Below are positions 1 to 8,492 of a stretch of 64,000 bases of DNA, piece by piece. Under the pieces are notes generated by a model. It did not search any database. It saw only the letters and a program-made list of their open reading frames with translations, and was not told the DNA's origin. Within the stretch, counting starts at the first letter, position 1. The number at the start of each line of letters is the position of its first letter. Source of the DNA: Stenotrophomonas sp. UBA2629 (GTDB lineage Bacteria; Pseudomonadota; Gammaproteobacteria; Xanthomonadales; Xanthomonadaceae). A program made the position numbers and the translations under genes. The stretch is from the NCBI GenBank assembly GCA_002359895.1, contig DEOB01000012.1, positions 103,281 to 167,280 of the forward strand, read 5' to 3'.

Positions 1-234
1 GGGAGAGGGGTTGGGGTGAGGACGCTCTAGAAGCAGAACAAGAACCAAAAACCCTCATCCGCCCCTTCGGGGCACCTTCTCCCGTAAACGGGAGAAGGAA
101 CGAGGTCAGTCACGCTTCAACTCCGGATGACAAAGTCCCTCTCCCGCATGCGGGAGAGGGGTTGGGGTGAGGGCGCTTCAACTCCGAATGAAAAATTCCC
201 CACCCGCGCGACGGAAATTCACCACTCTCCTCAC
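1..234. repeat. Intergenic hairpin-repeat block
   Basis: This gene-free stretch after the PepSY-reductase gene is built from short GC-rich repeats. A copy at 137-174 has a CTCTCCCGC/GCGGGAGAG stem followed by GGGTTGGGGTGAGGG, and the window opens inside a second copy (1-22). A two-hairpin element lies at 52-98 (GCCCCTTCGGGGC, then TTCTCCCG/CGGGAGAA). The string CGCTTCAACTCCG recurs at about 113 and 174, giving a direct repeat of roughly 61 bp. Related copies occur at 25737-25784, 29773-29810 and 45967-45995. Such repeats are common between genes in Xanthomonadaceae, where they may act as transcript ends. Confidence 0.8.
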
Positions 235-2055
235 TCAAATCTTGAAGTCGTCGTACGCAATCCTCGACTCCTCAACACCCAGCTTGCACAGCAGTTGCCG
301 TGTTGCCGCCAGCATCGCCGGTGGTCCGCACAGATAGAACTCGCAGCCGGACAGATCCGGATGCTGCAGCAGCAGATCCTCGTGTATCGCGTCATGCACG
401 CGGCGTGGTTTGCCCGCGCTGTCATCGCCCGACCACACCGGGTGCCAACTGAAGTTGGAATACTGCGCCGCCAATGCCTGCATCTGCAGCGCGTAAGGGC
501 AGTCACGCGCACTGCGGGCGCCATACCAGTAGTGGATACGTTCACTGCCGCCCTCGGCCAAGCGCTGCTGGATCATGGCCCGCAGCGGGGCCATGCCTGC
601 GCCGGCACCAATGAATACCTTCTCGCGCTCGACACCACTGAGTGCGAAATCGCCGAACGGCCCGCTGTAACGCACCCGGTCACCTTCGCGCAGCGTGTAC
701 AGATAGGTGGAACCTTTGCCCAACGGATGCCGCTTGTTGTCCTGCCAACCCGGGCTGAAGCGCGCCAGCAACACCAGTTCTCCCGCCGTCGCGGTGACCG
801 GCATGGACAACGAGTACGAACGCCGCACCGCTGTCTTGTTATGCAGCGTTGTTGGCAACGACAGCGGCTTCCAGTCTTCGCGGTGTTCATCCGGATGCCA
901 AAGCGCACTACGCGGCAACGTGTATTCGGGCACATCCAGCTGCAGGTAGCAGCCTGGCTGGAACTGCGCATCGGCGGCATTGTCTGGCCGCAGATGAATT
1001 TCACGCAGGAACGGCGTCACCGCTTCCACCTTCACAACGGTTGCCCAATGTTCGGTCCATAGACTGGCACCACCGGCCACCTCGATCTCCAGATCTTCAT
1101 CCACCGCTACGTTGCAGGCCAGACGACAACCCACCTTCAACTTTGCTTCGGGCAGGTGTGCACGGTCTGCGGACGTTGCTTTGCCAACACCCCCGCGCAC
1201 ACGTACTTCGCACAACCCACAGCTTTGACCACCACCGCAGTTGGAAGGCAGGTTCACACCTTCGCGCGCCAGCGCCACATACACACTGTCACCACTGGCC
1301 GCCGTAACCGTGCGCAGATGGGCGCCGCCCGGTGCGAACACCATCAACTGGCGACGCCTTCGCCAACGACGCGGTATGAACTCGCGCAGATGAAAGCTGG
1401 TGATCAACAACCACATGCCGGTCAGGGCCAGCCACAGGCCGCCAATGCCCACGCCCACCACCAGCGGCTTGTTGAAGTTGGCGCGCTCGGTGTAATCCAT
1501 GATGTGCAACATCCAGAAGATGTCGAACAGCCGCCACGTTGCATTGCGGTGCTCCATCACCTGGCCGCTGTGTGCGGAAACATAGATCGTGGTGTCCTGC
1601 GCGTCGGTGAAATCCACCCGCCATACCGGGTCGGGGTTGGCACGTGTCTCCAGTGTCTTTGCCACGTACTGCGGCGCAGCCGGAACACCTGCCCCGCGAT
1701 ACGCGGCCTGTGCCACGCGCAATGCCACGGCCGCATCAATCTCCATGCGACGACCGCTGCGCGCGTCCACCACTTCGGTACCTTCTGGCGACTGAAGGCG
1801 ATACACCGGCTGCTGCATCAGCCAACCGCTGTCCAGTGTCGCCGCTGGATGCCTGGCCACACGCAGCGCCTCTGCGGGCGATACGGTATCGGCCGGCCAC
1901 GCGGGCAGCGCCTCCTTCGGCGCACGCTGCGCGGCGCCTTCTATCTTGTCGGGGTCGAGCAGGCTCATCATCAAGCCGCTGCCCAGCCACACCACAAACT
2001 GCAGGCCAATCAGCAGGCCTACCCACTTGTGCAGCTTCCGCATCCAGGGCGTCAT
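235..2055 (-). CDS. PepSY membrane domain fused to NqrF-type NADH/FAD/2Fe-2S reductase
   Basis: The 606-residue protein starts with a PepSY-associated membrane domain: TM1 about 10-30 with His9, a periplasmic PepSY stretch about 50-165, the motif WMLHIMDY with His184, and a TM segment about 197-220. A plant-type 2Fe-2S domain follows, with Cys273, 279, 282 and 314 at the same spacing as NqrF. A ferredoxin-reductase module comes next (FAD motif RRSYSL near 411, NAD motif GAGAGMAP near 483, CGPPAML near the C terminus). Electrons would run from cytosolic NADH through FAD and 2Fe-2S to the membrane part. FoxB/PiuB-like PepSY proteins bind heme and reduce ferric siderophores, so ferric reduction is the best inference. 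The start forms an ATGA overlap with the upstream PepSY gene; the longer open frame upstream is shadow. Confidence 0.88.
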   Translation of the reverse strand: MTPWMRKLHKWVGLLIGLQFVVWLGSGLMMSLLDPDKIEGAAQRAPKEALPAWPADTVSPAEALRVARHPAATLDSGWLMQQPVYRLQSPEGTEVVDARSGRRMEIDAAVALRVAQAAYRGAGVPAAPQYVAKTLETRANPDPVWRVDFTDAQDTTIYVSAHSGQVMEHRNATWRLFDIFWMLHIMDYTERANFNKPLVVGVGIGGLWLALTGMWLLITSFHLREFIPRRWRRRRQLMVFAPGGAHLRTVTAASGDSVYVALAREGVNLPSNCGGGQSCGLCEVRVRGGVGKATSADRAHLPEAKLKVGCRLACNVAVDEDLEIEVAGGASLWTEHWATVVKVEAVTPFLREIHLRPDNAADAQFQPGCYLQLDVPEYTLPRSALWHPDEHREDWKPLSLPTTLHNKTAVRRSYSLSMPVTATAGELVLLARFSPGWQDNKRHPLGKGSTYLYTLREGDRVRYSGPFGDFALSGVEREKVFIGAGAGMAPLRAMIQQRLAEGGSERIHYWYGARSARDCPYALQMQALAAQYSNFSWHPVWSGDDSAGKPRRVHDAIHEDLLLQHPDLSGCEFYLCGPPAMLAATRQLLCKLGVEESRIAYDDFKI

Positions 2056-2744
2056 GCCTGCCTCCGCTTGCCGAAGCTGTAGAACAACAACCACACACCA
2101 CTCAGCGCAAAGCCGAGCCCCACTACCGAGGCCACACGCAACAACGTGTTGTTGACGTCGGTGCGGTTGTCGTAATCCATGATGTGCAGCATCCACACGA
2201 AGTCGAACCAACGCCACAGGCTATGGCGCCGCGCGAGCAGCTCGCCGTTGTCCGGCGACAGATACAACGTGGTGTCACCGCTGTCGGCAAAATGCACCGC
2301 CCACATCGGCACCGGACGCGTTTTCACCTCCGACGGTGCACGCGTGACCCACTCCACCCGCGTCACCTCGCCTTTACCCTGATACAGCGAACGCGCCAAG
2401 GTGATGGCGGCATCACGGTCCAGCGGCGGCATGCGCTCGCCGCTGGCGGCATCGACCAGAAACCGGGCGTCGGCCTGCCGCACCTCATACACCTCACGGT
2501 CCAGCACATGCTTGAGCCGGAACGACTGCAGCTGTGGATAGCGCGCCACCAGCACATCGGCATCCACACGCGCGGCCTGCGGCGGCAGCGGATCGCCATG
2601 CACGTGCGCGAGATGATCGCCGTGGATGACATCCAGTGGCACCACCGTCATGTACACACCACTGATCATCCACAGCAGCGCCTGCACGCCGATGATCAGG
2701 CCAATCCATTTGTGGGCGCGACGCGCCCAGAAAGCGGGTTTCAT
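2052..2744 (-). CDS. PepSY domain-containing inner-membrane protein
   Basis: The 230-residue protein has an N-terminal TM with the motif RRAHKWIGL, a periplasmic PepSY region (about 40-165), the motif WMLHIMDY near 178, and a final TM near 200-222. It matches the membrane half of the next gene, so the two are paralogous. The conserved His residues at the membrane are candidate heme ligands by analogy with FoxB-type siderophore reductases; that is inference. It sits 57 bp after the TonB-dependent receptor and overlaps the reductase gene by 4 bp (ATGA), which indicates translational coupling. A possible role is a partner subunit of the fused reductase or an inner-membrane chelate permease/reductase. 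Confidence 0.85.
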   Translation of the reverse strand: MKPAFWARRAHKWIGLIIGVQALLWMISGVYMTVVPLDVIHGDHLAHVHGDPLPPQAARVDADVLVARYPQLQSFRLKHVLDREVYEVRQADARFLVDAASGERMPPLDRDAAITLARSLYQGKGEVTRVEWVTRAPSEVKTRPVPMWAVHFADSGDTTLYLSPDNGELLARRHSLWRWFDFVWMLHIMDYDNRTDVNNTLLRVASVVGLGFALSGVWLLFYSFGKRRQA

Positions 2745-2765
2745 CTACATCGTCCTCAGTCTGCG

Positions 2766-2796
2766 ATGCGCCCCGTCGCTCACACGGCGGGGCGCG
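2766..2796 (-). terminator. GC-rich hairpin between receptor and PepSY gene
   Basis: GCGCCCCGTCG and CGGCGGGGCGC form an 11-bp stem with one mismatch (arms about 2768-2778 and 2785-2795). No T-tract follows on the minus strand, so it is more likely an attenuating or RNA-stabilising hairpin inside the operon than a full terminator. Confidence 0.4.
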
Positions 2797-2801
2797 TGCG
2801 G

Positions 2802-5516
2802 TCACCAGCGATAGCCGATGCGTGCGTACCAGCGGCGACCCAGCAGGTCGTATGTCATCGTGTCGGTGTTGGCATCGGTGTAGCTCTGGATGAAGGGCGG
2901 CTTCTTGTCCAGAACGTTGTCCAGCCCCAACGACACATCAAACGCCTTGCTCACCGCGTACTTGAGCTGCAGGTTGTGATAGAAAACCGACGACGCATGG
3001 TCACCAATATCGCCGCGCGAGGCGTTGATGTCTTCAGCGCGGCCGATGTACTGCGTGGACCACGTGCCCGACCACTTGTCGCGCGCCGCATTCAACGCCA
3101 CCAATCCGCGCCACTTGGCATAGCTGCCCCGGCCACCGGTGATCTTGCCGGCATACTCGATGACATCGGCACCGTCATACGGGCGCACGTCATAGCGTTG
3201 CAAGTACGACACATCGGCACTGACGCTGGCATCAAAACCGGCCAGTTCAAACTCATACAACGCCCCCAGATCAACACCACTGACCCGCTCGTTGGCCGCG
3301 TTGACCGGCTGCGAAGACAGGTAGTCCACTTCGCCGGTACGCGGGTTGCGGGTGAAGTTGCTGGCATCGCAGAACGGGTGCGCCAACCCGGGCGTGTTGT
3401 AGCAGATGGCCAATTTTGTGGAACCGGCGATGCGCTGAATCGCGTTCTTGATGCGGATGTTGTAGTAGTCCAACGTCAACGTCAGGCCCGATGCAAACGC
3501 TGGCGTCCACACCACACCGGCGGTAAACGATGTCGCGTCTTCCGGCTTCAGGTCCGCGTTGCCGCCGGAGGTAGTGAGGATGCTGTTACCCGGCTGCACA
3601 TAGCCGGCCGGCACGCCATACGCCTGGCAGTTGGTGCGCACGATGGAGTCGGCCGGCAAGCTGCTCCAGCCACTGCACGGGTCGGTGGTGGTCAGGTTGC
3701 CCTCGGCCACACCGCCGAACAGTTCCGGAATATTGGGAATACGGAACGCCGTGGCATACGTGCTGCGCAGCTTCAGCGATTCGTTCACCTGCCAATCCAG
3801 GCCCACTTTGTAGTTGTAATCGCGCCCAAACAGGTCGTAATCGGAAGCGCGGCCTGCCAGGTTCAGATACAACGAATCAGCGATGGCGCTGTCCTGTAGC
3901 AGCGGTATCGCCAGCTCGGCAAACACTTCCTTGGCGGTGTACTCGCCGTTGATCGGATCCTGCTGATTGGTGTTGCCGATGCCCAACACCGTGAGCGGAT
4001 CGGGATTGCGCCAGCCACGTTCCTTGCGCACTTCCACACCGGCCGCAAAGCCCACCCAGCCAGCCGGCAGTTCGAATATCTGTCCGCTGAGGTTGGCGGT
4101 GAAGCTCTTCTGCTCGTTGCCGCCGGTGTCGCGCGAGTTGAACAGAATGTAGTCCAGCACTTCCTGGCTCAGATCGCCGTAGCCCAGGTAGTCGCCACAT
4201 GGAATGGCCGCGCCCGGTACCGGACTGCACACGCTGCGGTTGAGCGTCTGTTCCACACGATCAAGATTGGCCACATTGTCCGAGCCATCCACACCGGTGT
4301 TGCGGCCCCAGTTGAATGCGGCCGACCAATCCCACGCGGTGCCCAACTGCCCTTTCAGGCCCGCGACCACGCGATAGGTGTCGGTTTCCTGGAAGAAATG
4401 ACGCGGGCCGGCTTCTTCAATGCGGCGGCGCTGCAGCAGCAGATCCTGTCCGGTGGGGTTGGTGGGATGGTCGGCGGCGATGTTGATCGGCCGGTACACG
4501 CCCAACGCGCCGGCGGTGGCCAACTGCTTTGATTGACGGTTGGTGTACATCATCTCGACGAACGCGGTGGTGCTGTCGTTGAGCTGGCTGTCACCAAACA
4601 CGCTGAAGCTCAGCCGCTCGATCGGGTTTACCGCATTGAGCGTGGAGTTACCGTTGTAGTTGTGCTTTGCCGCCGAGTACGGCTCATAGAAGTTTCCGTC
4701 ACCGCCCAATACCTGATTGAAGTTGACCCGGCTGCCATCGGCCAACAAGGCGCGCCCGCCCACCGTAGTGGAACTGCCCGAACACACCAGCTTGCCGTCA
4801 GATTCCGTCAGGCCGCACGGTGCGCGCGTGGCCATGTTGACCGAGCCGCCGTCGTAGTAGTTGATCGCCGTCATCAACGAGCCGCGCTCGCCGGTGATGC
4901 CCCAACTGAAATCAACGGATTTTTCTTCGCCGTCGCCCTTGCTGGTCTGGCCGTAACGCACCGCCACATCGGCACCGTCGAAGCCCTGCTTGGTGATGAT
5001 GTTGACCACACCGGCCACCGCATCGGCACCGTAGATGGCCGAGGCGCCGTCCTTGAGTACTTCAACGCGCTCGATCAACGACACCGGAATCACGTTCAGA
5101 TCAACCGAACTGTTGGCGCCGGTACCGCCATTGACGATGCGCCTGCCGTTGAGCAGCACCAGGGTGCGGTTGATGCCCAGGCCACGCAGGTTGACCTGGG
5201 TGGTGCCGTAGCCGTTCTCGGCCCAATAGGCATTGCTCTGGCTGCCGGCAAAGCCGGCCGATGCCGGCAGCCGCTGCAGCAGCGTTTCAACCGAGGTGGC
5301 GCCGGAGCGCTCAATGGCCTCGGCATCCACCACGCTGACCGGGCCGACGCCGGACAACTGCGCGCGCTTGATGTGACTGCCGGTGACCTGCACCGCATCG
5401 AGCGTGCGCGCACTTTCAGGGGTCTGTGCCTGCTGCGCGTTTGCAATCTGGCTGGTGGCGGCCACACACAACACACTGCCAATGGCCACGGCCAAGGCAT
5501 GGGACTTCACGTACAT
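2802..5516 (-). CDS. TonB-dependent outer-membrane receptor
   Basis: The 904-residue protein begins MYVKSHALAVAIGSVLCVA, a clear signal peptide, preceded by a GGGAGAGAG ribosome site; the in-frame extension upstream lacks one. The mature start carries TLDAVQVTGSHIKRAQ, then a plug domain (about 60-190) with NLRGLGINRTLVLLNGRR and GASAIYGADAVAGVVNIITK, followed by a 22-strand-type barrel that ends in the aromatic motif RRWYARIGYRW. It would import a TonB-dependent ligand. The plug type does not reveal the ligand, but the following PepSY and reductase genes point to a metal chelate. I see no obvious Fur box just upstream, so expression probably comes from the promoter before the CopL-like gene. 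Confidence 0.92.
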   Translation of the reverse strand: MYVKSHALAVAIGSVLCVAATSQIANAQQAQTPESARTLDAVQVTGSHIKRAQLSGVGPVSVVDAEAIERSGATSVETLLQRLPASAGFAGSQSNAYWAENGYGTTQVNLRGLGINRTLVLLNGRRIVNGGTGANSSVDLNVIPVSLIERVEVLKDGASAIYGADAVAGVVNIITKQGFDGADVAVRYGQTSKGDGEEKSVDFSWGITGERGSLMTAINYYDGGSVNMATRAPCGLTESDGKLVCSGSSTTVGGRALLADGSRVNFNQVLGGDGNFYEPYSAAKHNYNGNSTLNAVNPIERLSFSVFGDSQLNDSTTAFVEMMYTNRQSKQLATAGALGVYRPINIAADHPTNPTGQDLLLQRRRIEEAGPRHFFQETDTYRVVAGLKGQLGTAWDWSAAFNWGRNTGVDGSDNVANLDRVEQTLNRSVCSPVPGAAIPCGDYLGYGDLSQEVLDYILFNSRDTGGNEQKSFTANLSGQIFELPAGWVGFAAGVEVRKERGWRNPDPLTVLGIGNTNQQDPINGEYTAKEVFAELAIPLLQDSAIADSLYLNLAGRASDYDLFGRDYNYKVGLDWQVNESLKLRSTYATAFRIPNIPELFGGVAEGNLTTTDPCSGWSSLPADSIVRTNCQAYGVPAGYVQPGNSILTTSGGNADLKPEDATSFTAGVVWTPAFASGLTLTLDYYNIRIKNAIQRIAGSTKLAICYNTPGLAHPFCDASNFTRNPRTGEVDYLSSQPVNAANERVSGVDLGALYEFELAGFDASVSADVSYLQRYDVRPYDGADVIEYAGKITGGRGSYAKWRGLVALNAARDKWSGTWSTQYIGRAEDINASRGDIGDHASSVFYHNLQLKYAVSKAFDVSLGLDNVLDKKPPFIQSYTDANTDTMTYDLLGRRWYARIGYRW

Positions 5517-5614
5517 TTCTCTCTCCCGCTGGGGAACCTGTCTCTGGGTGATGCCCGCCTGCCGGTGCGGCAAACGGGGGCACTGCAACGTCCTGATGAC
5601 GCAGAAACGACAGG

Positions 5615-6025
5615 TCAGGCGATGGGAGGTCGGAACACCCGCGAGAGTTTGCTCATGGGCAACTCAAGCACTGGCAGGGCGGTATCAAGTGTCAGCCGGG
5701 GATGGCTGCCGGCAAACGCCGCCACTGACGTGGGCGGATACAGGGCCAGCACACAGACGCACTCGCAGCCCATGCTGTCCACGCAGGTGCAGTCGTCATG
5801 ATGCTGCTGCGGCATGCTGCCGGGCTGGTGGTCACTGTGGGCAGTGCGGAGTGCCTGCGGCTTTACCGGCTCGCAGTCCGGGTCCAGCGTTGCGTCGGTC
5901 TCGGTGATGGTCGCCATGCTGGCTACCGTTTCCATGGCCATCCTCGCGCCCAGCCATGCACCCAGCACGCCTTCGGCGGCAAGCACACAGATCAGCAGCA
6001 ATGGCAGCCAGAAACGATACGGCAT
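5615..6025 (-). CDS. CopL-like Cys/His-rich secreted protein
   Basis: The 136-residue protein has a signal peptide or TM (RFWLPLLLICVLAAEGVLGAW), a middle rich in His and Cys (HHDDCTCVDSMGCECVC, about 90-108) and the C-terminal tail RVFRPPIA. This layout resembles the small CopL/DUF2946-type metal-binding proteins of xanthomonads, known from copper-resistance operons. The assignment is by layout and tail and is tentative. The chosen ATG at 6025 follows GGGGAC; an in-frame TTG lies 36 bp upstream inside the palindrome. It is the first gene of the leftward receptor/PepSY unit, 98 bp ahead of the receptor, which suggests a metal-sensing or chaperone role. Confidence 0.65.
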   Translation of the reverse strand: MPYRFWLPLLLICVLAAEGVLGAWLGARMAMETVASMATITETDATLDPDCEPVKPQALRTAHSDHQPGSMPQQHHDDCTCVDSMGCECVCVLALYPPTSVAAFAGSHPRLTLDTALPVLELPMSKLSRVFRPPIA

Positions 6026-6048
6026 GGGAGTCCCCGTGGCCCTCTTTA

Positions 6049-6062
6049 TTTGTATATACAAA
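6049..6062. promoter_or_regulatory. 14-bp perfect palindrome, candidate repressor operator
   Basis: The sequence TTTGTATATACAAA is its own reverse complement. It covers the likely transcription start, just downstream of the predicted -10 and 23 bp before the CopL-like ATG. That position suits a repressor. The A/T-rich core with TGTATATACA resembles sites of GntR-family repressors, but no regulator gene is adjacent, so its protein is unknown. Confidence 0.55.
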
Positions 6063-6065
6063 CAA

Positions 6066-6095
6066 TGAATAACGCGTCTGGAGAAAGCCTGTCAA
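6066..6095 (-). promoter_or_regulatory. Predicted sigma70 promoter of the CopL-like/receptor operon
   Basis: On the minus strand a perfect TTGACA (plus-strand 6090-6095) is followed after 18 nt by TATTCA (6066-6071), or after 17 nt by TTATTC. It lies about 40 bp ahead of the CopL-like ATG, and the 14-bp palindrome starts 3 nt downstream of the -10. The -10 match is weak, so confidence rests on the -35 and the placement. Confidence 0.5.
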
Positions 6096-6454
6096 CTCCC
6101 CTGACGTTTCCCCTGCGCAACGTCCCTTGCCGCACGTCCTGTGCAGCGGCGATACATCCCCGTACCAGCGTCGTCTTTGCCCCATTCAAGTGCCGACAGC
6201 ACGCACTTCAGTTCTTGGCAACGCAGCAACGACTATCCTGCAACGCAGCATAGCCAGCGCAACTGTCGCCGCCAAGAAGTCCCAGGTATGCCATTGATGG
6301 TTTTTTCTGTTGATGCAAACAAGCTGCGGTATCCACTGGACAAGTGCTTTCAAGCGCAACTTTTTTTGCGACTTGCCCTACCCTCGACGCAACGCTCGCA
6401 AGCTTGGCTTTCACTCCGTTTTCCCCTCCCCTCCACTGCAACAGGACGTTACCG
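6096..6454. other. Gene-free region ahead of gloA
   Basis: No open frame here has a plausible start or product. It holds upstream DNA of the divergent CopL-like operon and the gloA leader. A small CGCAA/TTGCG hairpin with a T-rich loop lies near 6354-6370. Nothing else is apparent. Confidence 0.6.
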
Positions 6455-6973
6455 ATGAGTCTTCAAAATCAGCCCGGCGTTGCCGCCCAGGTGCCCGCCG
6501 AAACCCACGGCTTCGTGTTCAACCACACCATGCTGCGGGTCAAGGACATCACCGCGTCGTTGGATTTCTACACCCGCGTGCTGGGCTTCCAGCTGATCGA
6601 CCAGCGTGATTTCCCGGAAGCAGAGTTCAGCCTGTACTTCCTGGCCTACGTGCCCGCTGGCACGCAGGTGCCTGCCGAGGACGGCGCGCGCCGGTTGTGG
6701 ATGGCCGGCATCCCCGGCGTGCTGGAACTCACCCACAACCACGGTACCGAGACGCAGGACGGCGCGGTCTACCACGATGGCAACAGCGACCCACGCGGCT
6801 TTGGCCACCTGTGCGTATCGGTGCCGGACATCGAGGCAGCATGCGCGCGCTTTGAGGAACTCAACGTGCCGTTCCAGAAGCGCCTGAGCGATGGCCGCAT
6901 GAAGAACCTGGCCTTCATCAAAGACCCGGACGGCTATTGGGTGGAAGTGATCTCCAACACCGTGCGTCCATGA
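6455..6973 (+). CDS. gloA: Lactoylglutathione lyase (glyoxalase I)
   Basis: The 172-residue cytosolic enzyme isomerises the hemithioacetal of methylglyoxal and glutathione to S-lactoylglutathione. Metal ligands typical of the family are visible: His24 (NHTMLRV), Glu91 (VLELTHN), His118 (GFGHLCV) and Glu164 (YWVEVI). The two beta-alpha-beta-beta-beta repeats and the glutathione-binding stretch NHGTE are present, and the length is normal. The ATG at 6455 follows AGGACG; the longer open frame upstream has no ribosome site. The gene stands alone and is followed by a strong hairpin terminator at 7139-7166. Confidence 0.95.
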   Translation: MSLQNQPGVAAQVPAETHGFVFNHTMLRVKDITASLDFYTRVLGFQLIDQRDFPEAEFSLYFLAYVPAGTQVPAEDGARRLWMAGIPGVLELTHNHGTETQDGAVYHDGNSDPRGFGHLCVSVPDIEAACARFEELNVPFQKRLSDGRMKNLAFIKDPDGYWVEVISNTVRP

Positions 6974-7001
6974 GCTGAACGTCGCTATTCGCCTGCCAAC
7001 G

Positions 7002-7080
7002 CCTCCCCCCGCTCCGCGACCCGGCCCTTGTGCTGCCGCAGGGGCTCAACGGGAATTTGCGAATCATTGATTCGATGCCC
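7002..7080 (+). repeat. Structured dispersed repeat, copy 1
   Basis: It begins CCTCCCCCCGCTCCGCG, continues CCCGGCCCTTG.GCTG.CGCA.GGG and ends in a nested hairpin GGG..CGAATCA/TGATTCG..CCC. The same order, with changed but still pairing stem bases, occurs at 45886-45970. Confidence 0.65.
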
Positions 7081-7138
7081 TCCTGGCGCCTTCGCCGCAA
7101 CCGAAGGCACTGGGATACGGGCTCCAAACTCCCAACGT

Positions 7139-7166
7139 AAAAACGCCGGCATCGCCGGCGTTTTTT
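7139..7166. terminator. Rho-independent terminator, bidirectional
   Basis: The stem AACGCCGGC/GCCGGCGTT has a 3-nt loop, six T on the plus side and five A before it. It ends gloA transcription and would also work leftward. Confidence 0.9.
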
Positions 7167-7443
7167 ATACGTCACTGAGCAGGCCAAGCATCACCGAGCC
7201 TCAAAGCAGTGCGCCGACCTTCAACGACCTCAGCCATGGCCCTTGCGCGTCCACGCACAGCAACGGTGCGCAAGAGCGTCGCCATGCGCATGTGCGAGGC
7301 AGGCCGCAAAGCCCAACTGCTAGCTGATCTGTTTCTCGGTGGCACGGAAACAATCACCGTGCAGCTATCCGCTGTCCCGCATGACGCTTCTGTCGATCGA
7401 TGAAACGGAGAGCCCCGGTGCCGCGCCGGGCGCAGGCAAAGAA

Positions 7444-7475
7444 AAGCCCGGCTCAAGGCCGGGCTTCTTCACAGC
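7444..7475 (-). terminator. Terminator of metNIQ
   Basis: The stem AAGCCCGGC (7444-7452) pairs with GCCGGGCTT (7458-7466). Read leftward it is followed by TTCTTTGC. It lies about 150 bp beyond the metQ stop. Confidence 0.7.
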
Positions 7476-7616
7476 GTCGGGGGAGAGAGAGAACCGGGCT
7501 GCTGGGTGTGATTATCCGCAACCCCGGTTACGCTTTCGTTACACGGATTTTCTTCCGTTCAGCTAACAAAAAGCGCTCCGCTGCGGTGGCTGCCGTCAAT
7601 CAGGCAAGCAGCCAAT

Positions 7617-8411
7617 TCAGAACGCAGGCAATACCGCGCCTTTGTATTTCTGCTCGATGAAAGCCTTCACTTCCGGGCTTGTGAGTGCCTTGGCCAGCTT
7701 CTGTACGCGGGCGTCGTCCTTGTTGTCGGTCCGCGCCACCAGGAAGTTCACATACGGCGAATCGCTGCTCTCGATGGCCAGCGCATCCTTGGTGGGGTTG
7801 AGCCCGGCATCCAGCGCGTAGTTGGTGTTGATCAGGGCCAGATCCACCTGGTCCAGCACGCGCGGCAGCATTGCCGAATCCAGCTCGCGGAACTTGAGCT
7901 GCTTGGGGTTCTCGACAATGTCGCGCTGGGTGGACAGCGCATTGCTGGCGTCCTTGAGCTTGATCACGCCGGCCTTGTCCAACAGGATCAGCGCGCGGCT
8001 GTTGTTGCTCGGGTCGTTGGGGATGACCACGTCAGCGCCGTTGGCCAGCTCGCCCAGCGATTTGATGCGGCGCGAGTACGCACCAAACGGCTCGATATGC
8101 ACGCCGGTGACAGTGACCAGCGCGGTCTTGCGGTCGCGGTTGTAGGCGTCGAGGTAAGGCTCGGTCTGGAAGTAATTGGCGTCCACCTGCTTCTGCACCA
8201 ACTGATCGTTGGGCTGCACGTAGTCGTTGAACACGCGCACGTCCAACGTGATGCCCTCCTTCGCCAGCAGCGGCTTGACCACCGCCAGAATCTCAGCGTG
8301 CGGCACCGCGGTTGCAGCCACCACCAACTTGGAGTCATCGGCAGCCTGTTTGCCGCAGGCCGACAGCGCCAGCGCGGCGGCAAACAAGGGAAGAGCGAGC
8401 AGCTTGTTCAT
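7617..8411 (-). CDS. metQ: Methionine ABC transporter substrate-binding lipoprotein
   Basis: The 264-residue NlpA/MetQ protein has a lipobox (LALSACGKQ, Cys19) that anchors it to the membrane. It carries the family core with VVAATAVPHAEIL, NYFQTEPYLDAY and VIPNDPSNNSRALILLDKAG, and the LALINTNYALDAGL region near the ligand pocket. It would capture D- or L-methionine in the periplasm for MetNI. It is the last gene of the leftward metN-metI-metQ operon, 81 bp after metI. Length and composition are normal. Confidence 0.95.
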   Translation of the reverse strand: MNKLLALPLFAAALALSACGKQAADDSKLVVAATAVPHAEILAVVKPLLAKEGITLDVRVFNDYVQPNDQLVQKQVDANYFQTEPYLDAYNRDRKTALVTVTGVHIEPFGAYSRRIKSLGELANGADVVIPNDPSNNSRALILLDKAGVIKLKDASNALSTQRDIVENPKQLKFRELDSAMLPRVLDQVDLALINTNYALDAGLNPTKDALAIESSDSPYVNFLVARTDNKDDARVQKLAKALTSPEVKAFIEQKYKGAVLPAF

Positions 8412-8492
8412 GGGGATCAGAATCCTGTGGGGAAGGACGGACGGGGTACCGTAACAGGCCCACCGTGCAGAGACTGCACGGCGGGCTGAGGC

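Larger units (their letters stand above)
6974..7616. other. Gene-free region with dispersed repeat and two terminators
   Basis: Between gloA and metQ no open frame looks real. The region holds a structured dispersed repeat (7002-7080), the gloA terminator (7139-7166) and a hairpin serving metQ (7444-7466). The leftward frame at 7172-7456 has skewed composition and no recognisable domain. Confidence 0.7.

Noticed and set aside
1644..3899. Rightward open frame of 751 codons
   Set aside because: It is antisense to the PepSY genes and the TonB receptor, has His/Arg/Gln-rich shadow composition, crosses several real gene boundaries and has no recognisable domain.
5517..5614. Fur box before the TonB receptor
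   Set aside because: Iron control was expected, but the 98-bp gap is GC-rich and has no recognisable Fur-type AT-rich inverted repeat.
4533..5801. Rightward open frame of 422 codons
   Set aside because: It is antisense to the receptor and part of the CopL-like gene, with no start signal and no domain.
7172..7456. Leftward open frame of 94 codons between gloA and metQ
   Set aside because: Arg/Ser/Ala-rich composition without a domain; it runs into the metQ terminator hairpin.
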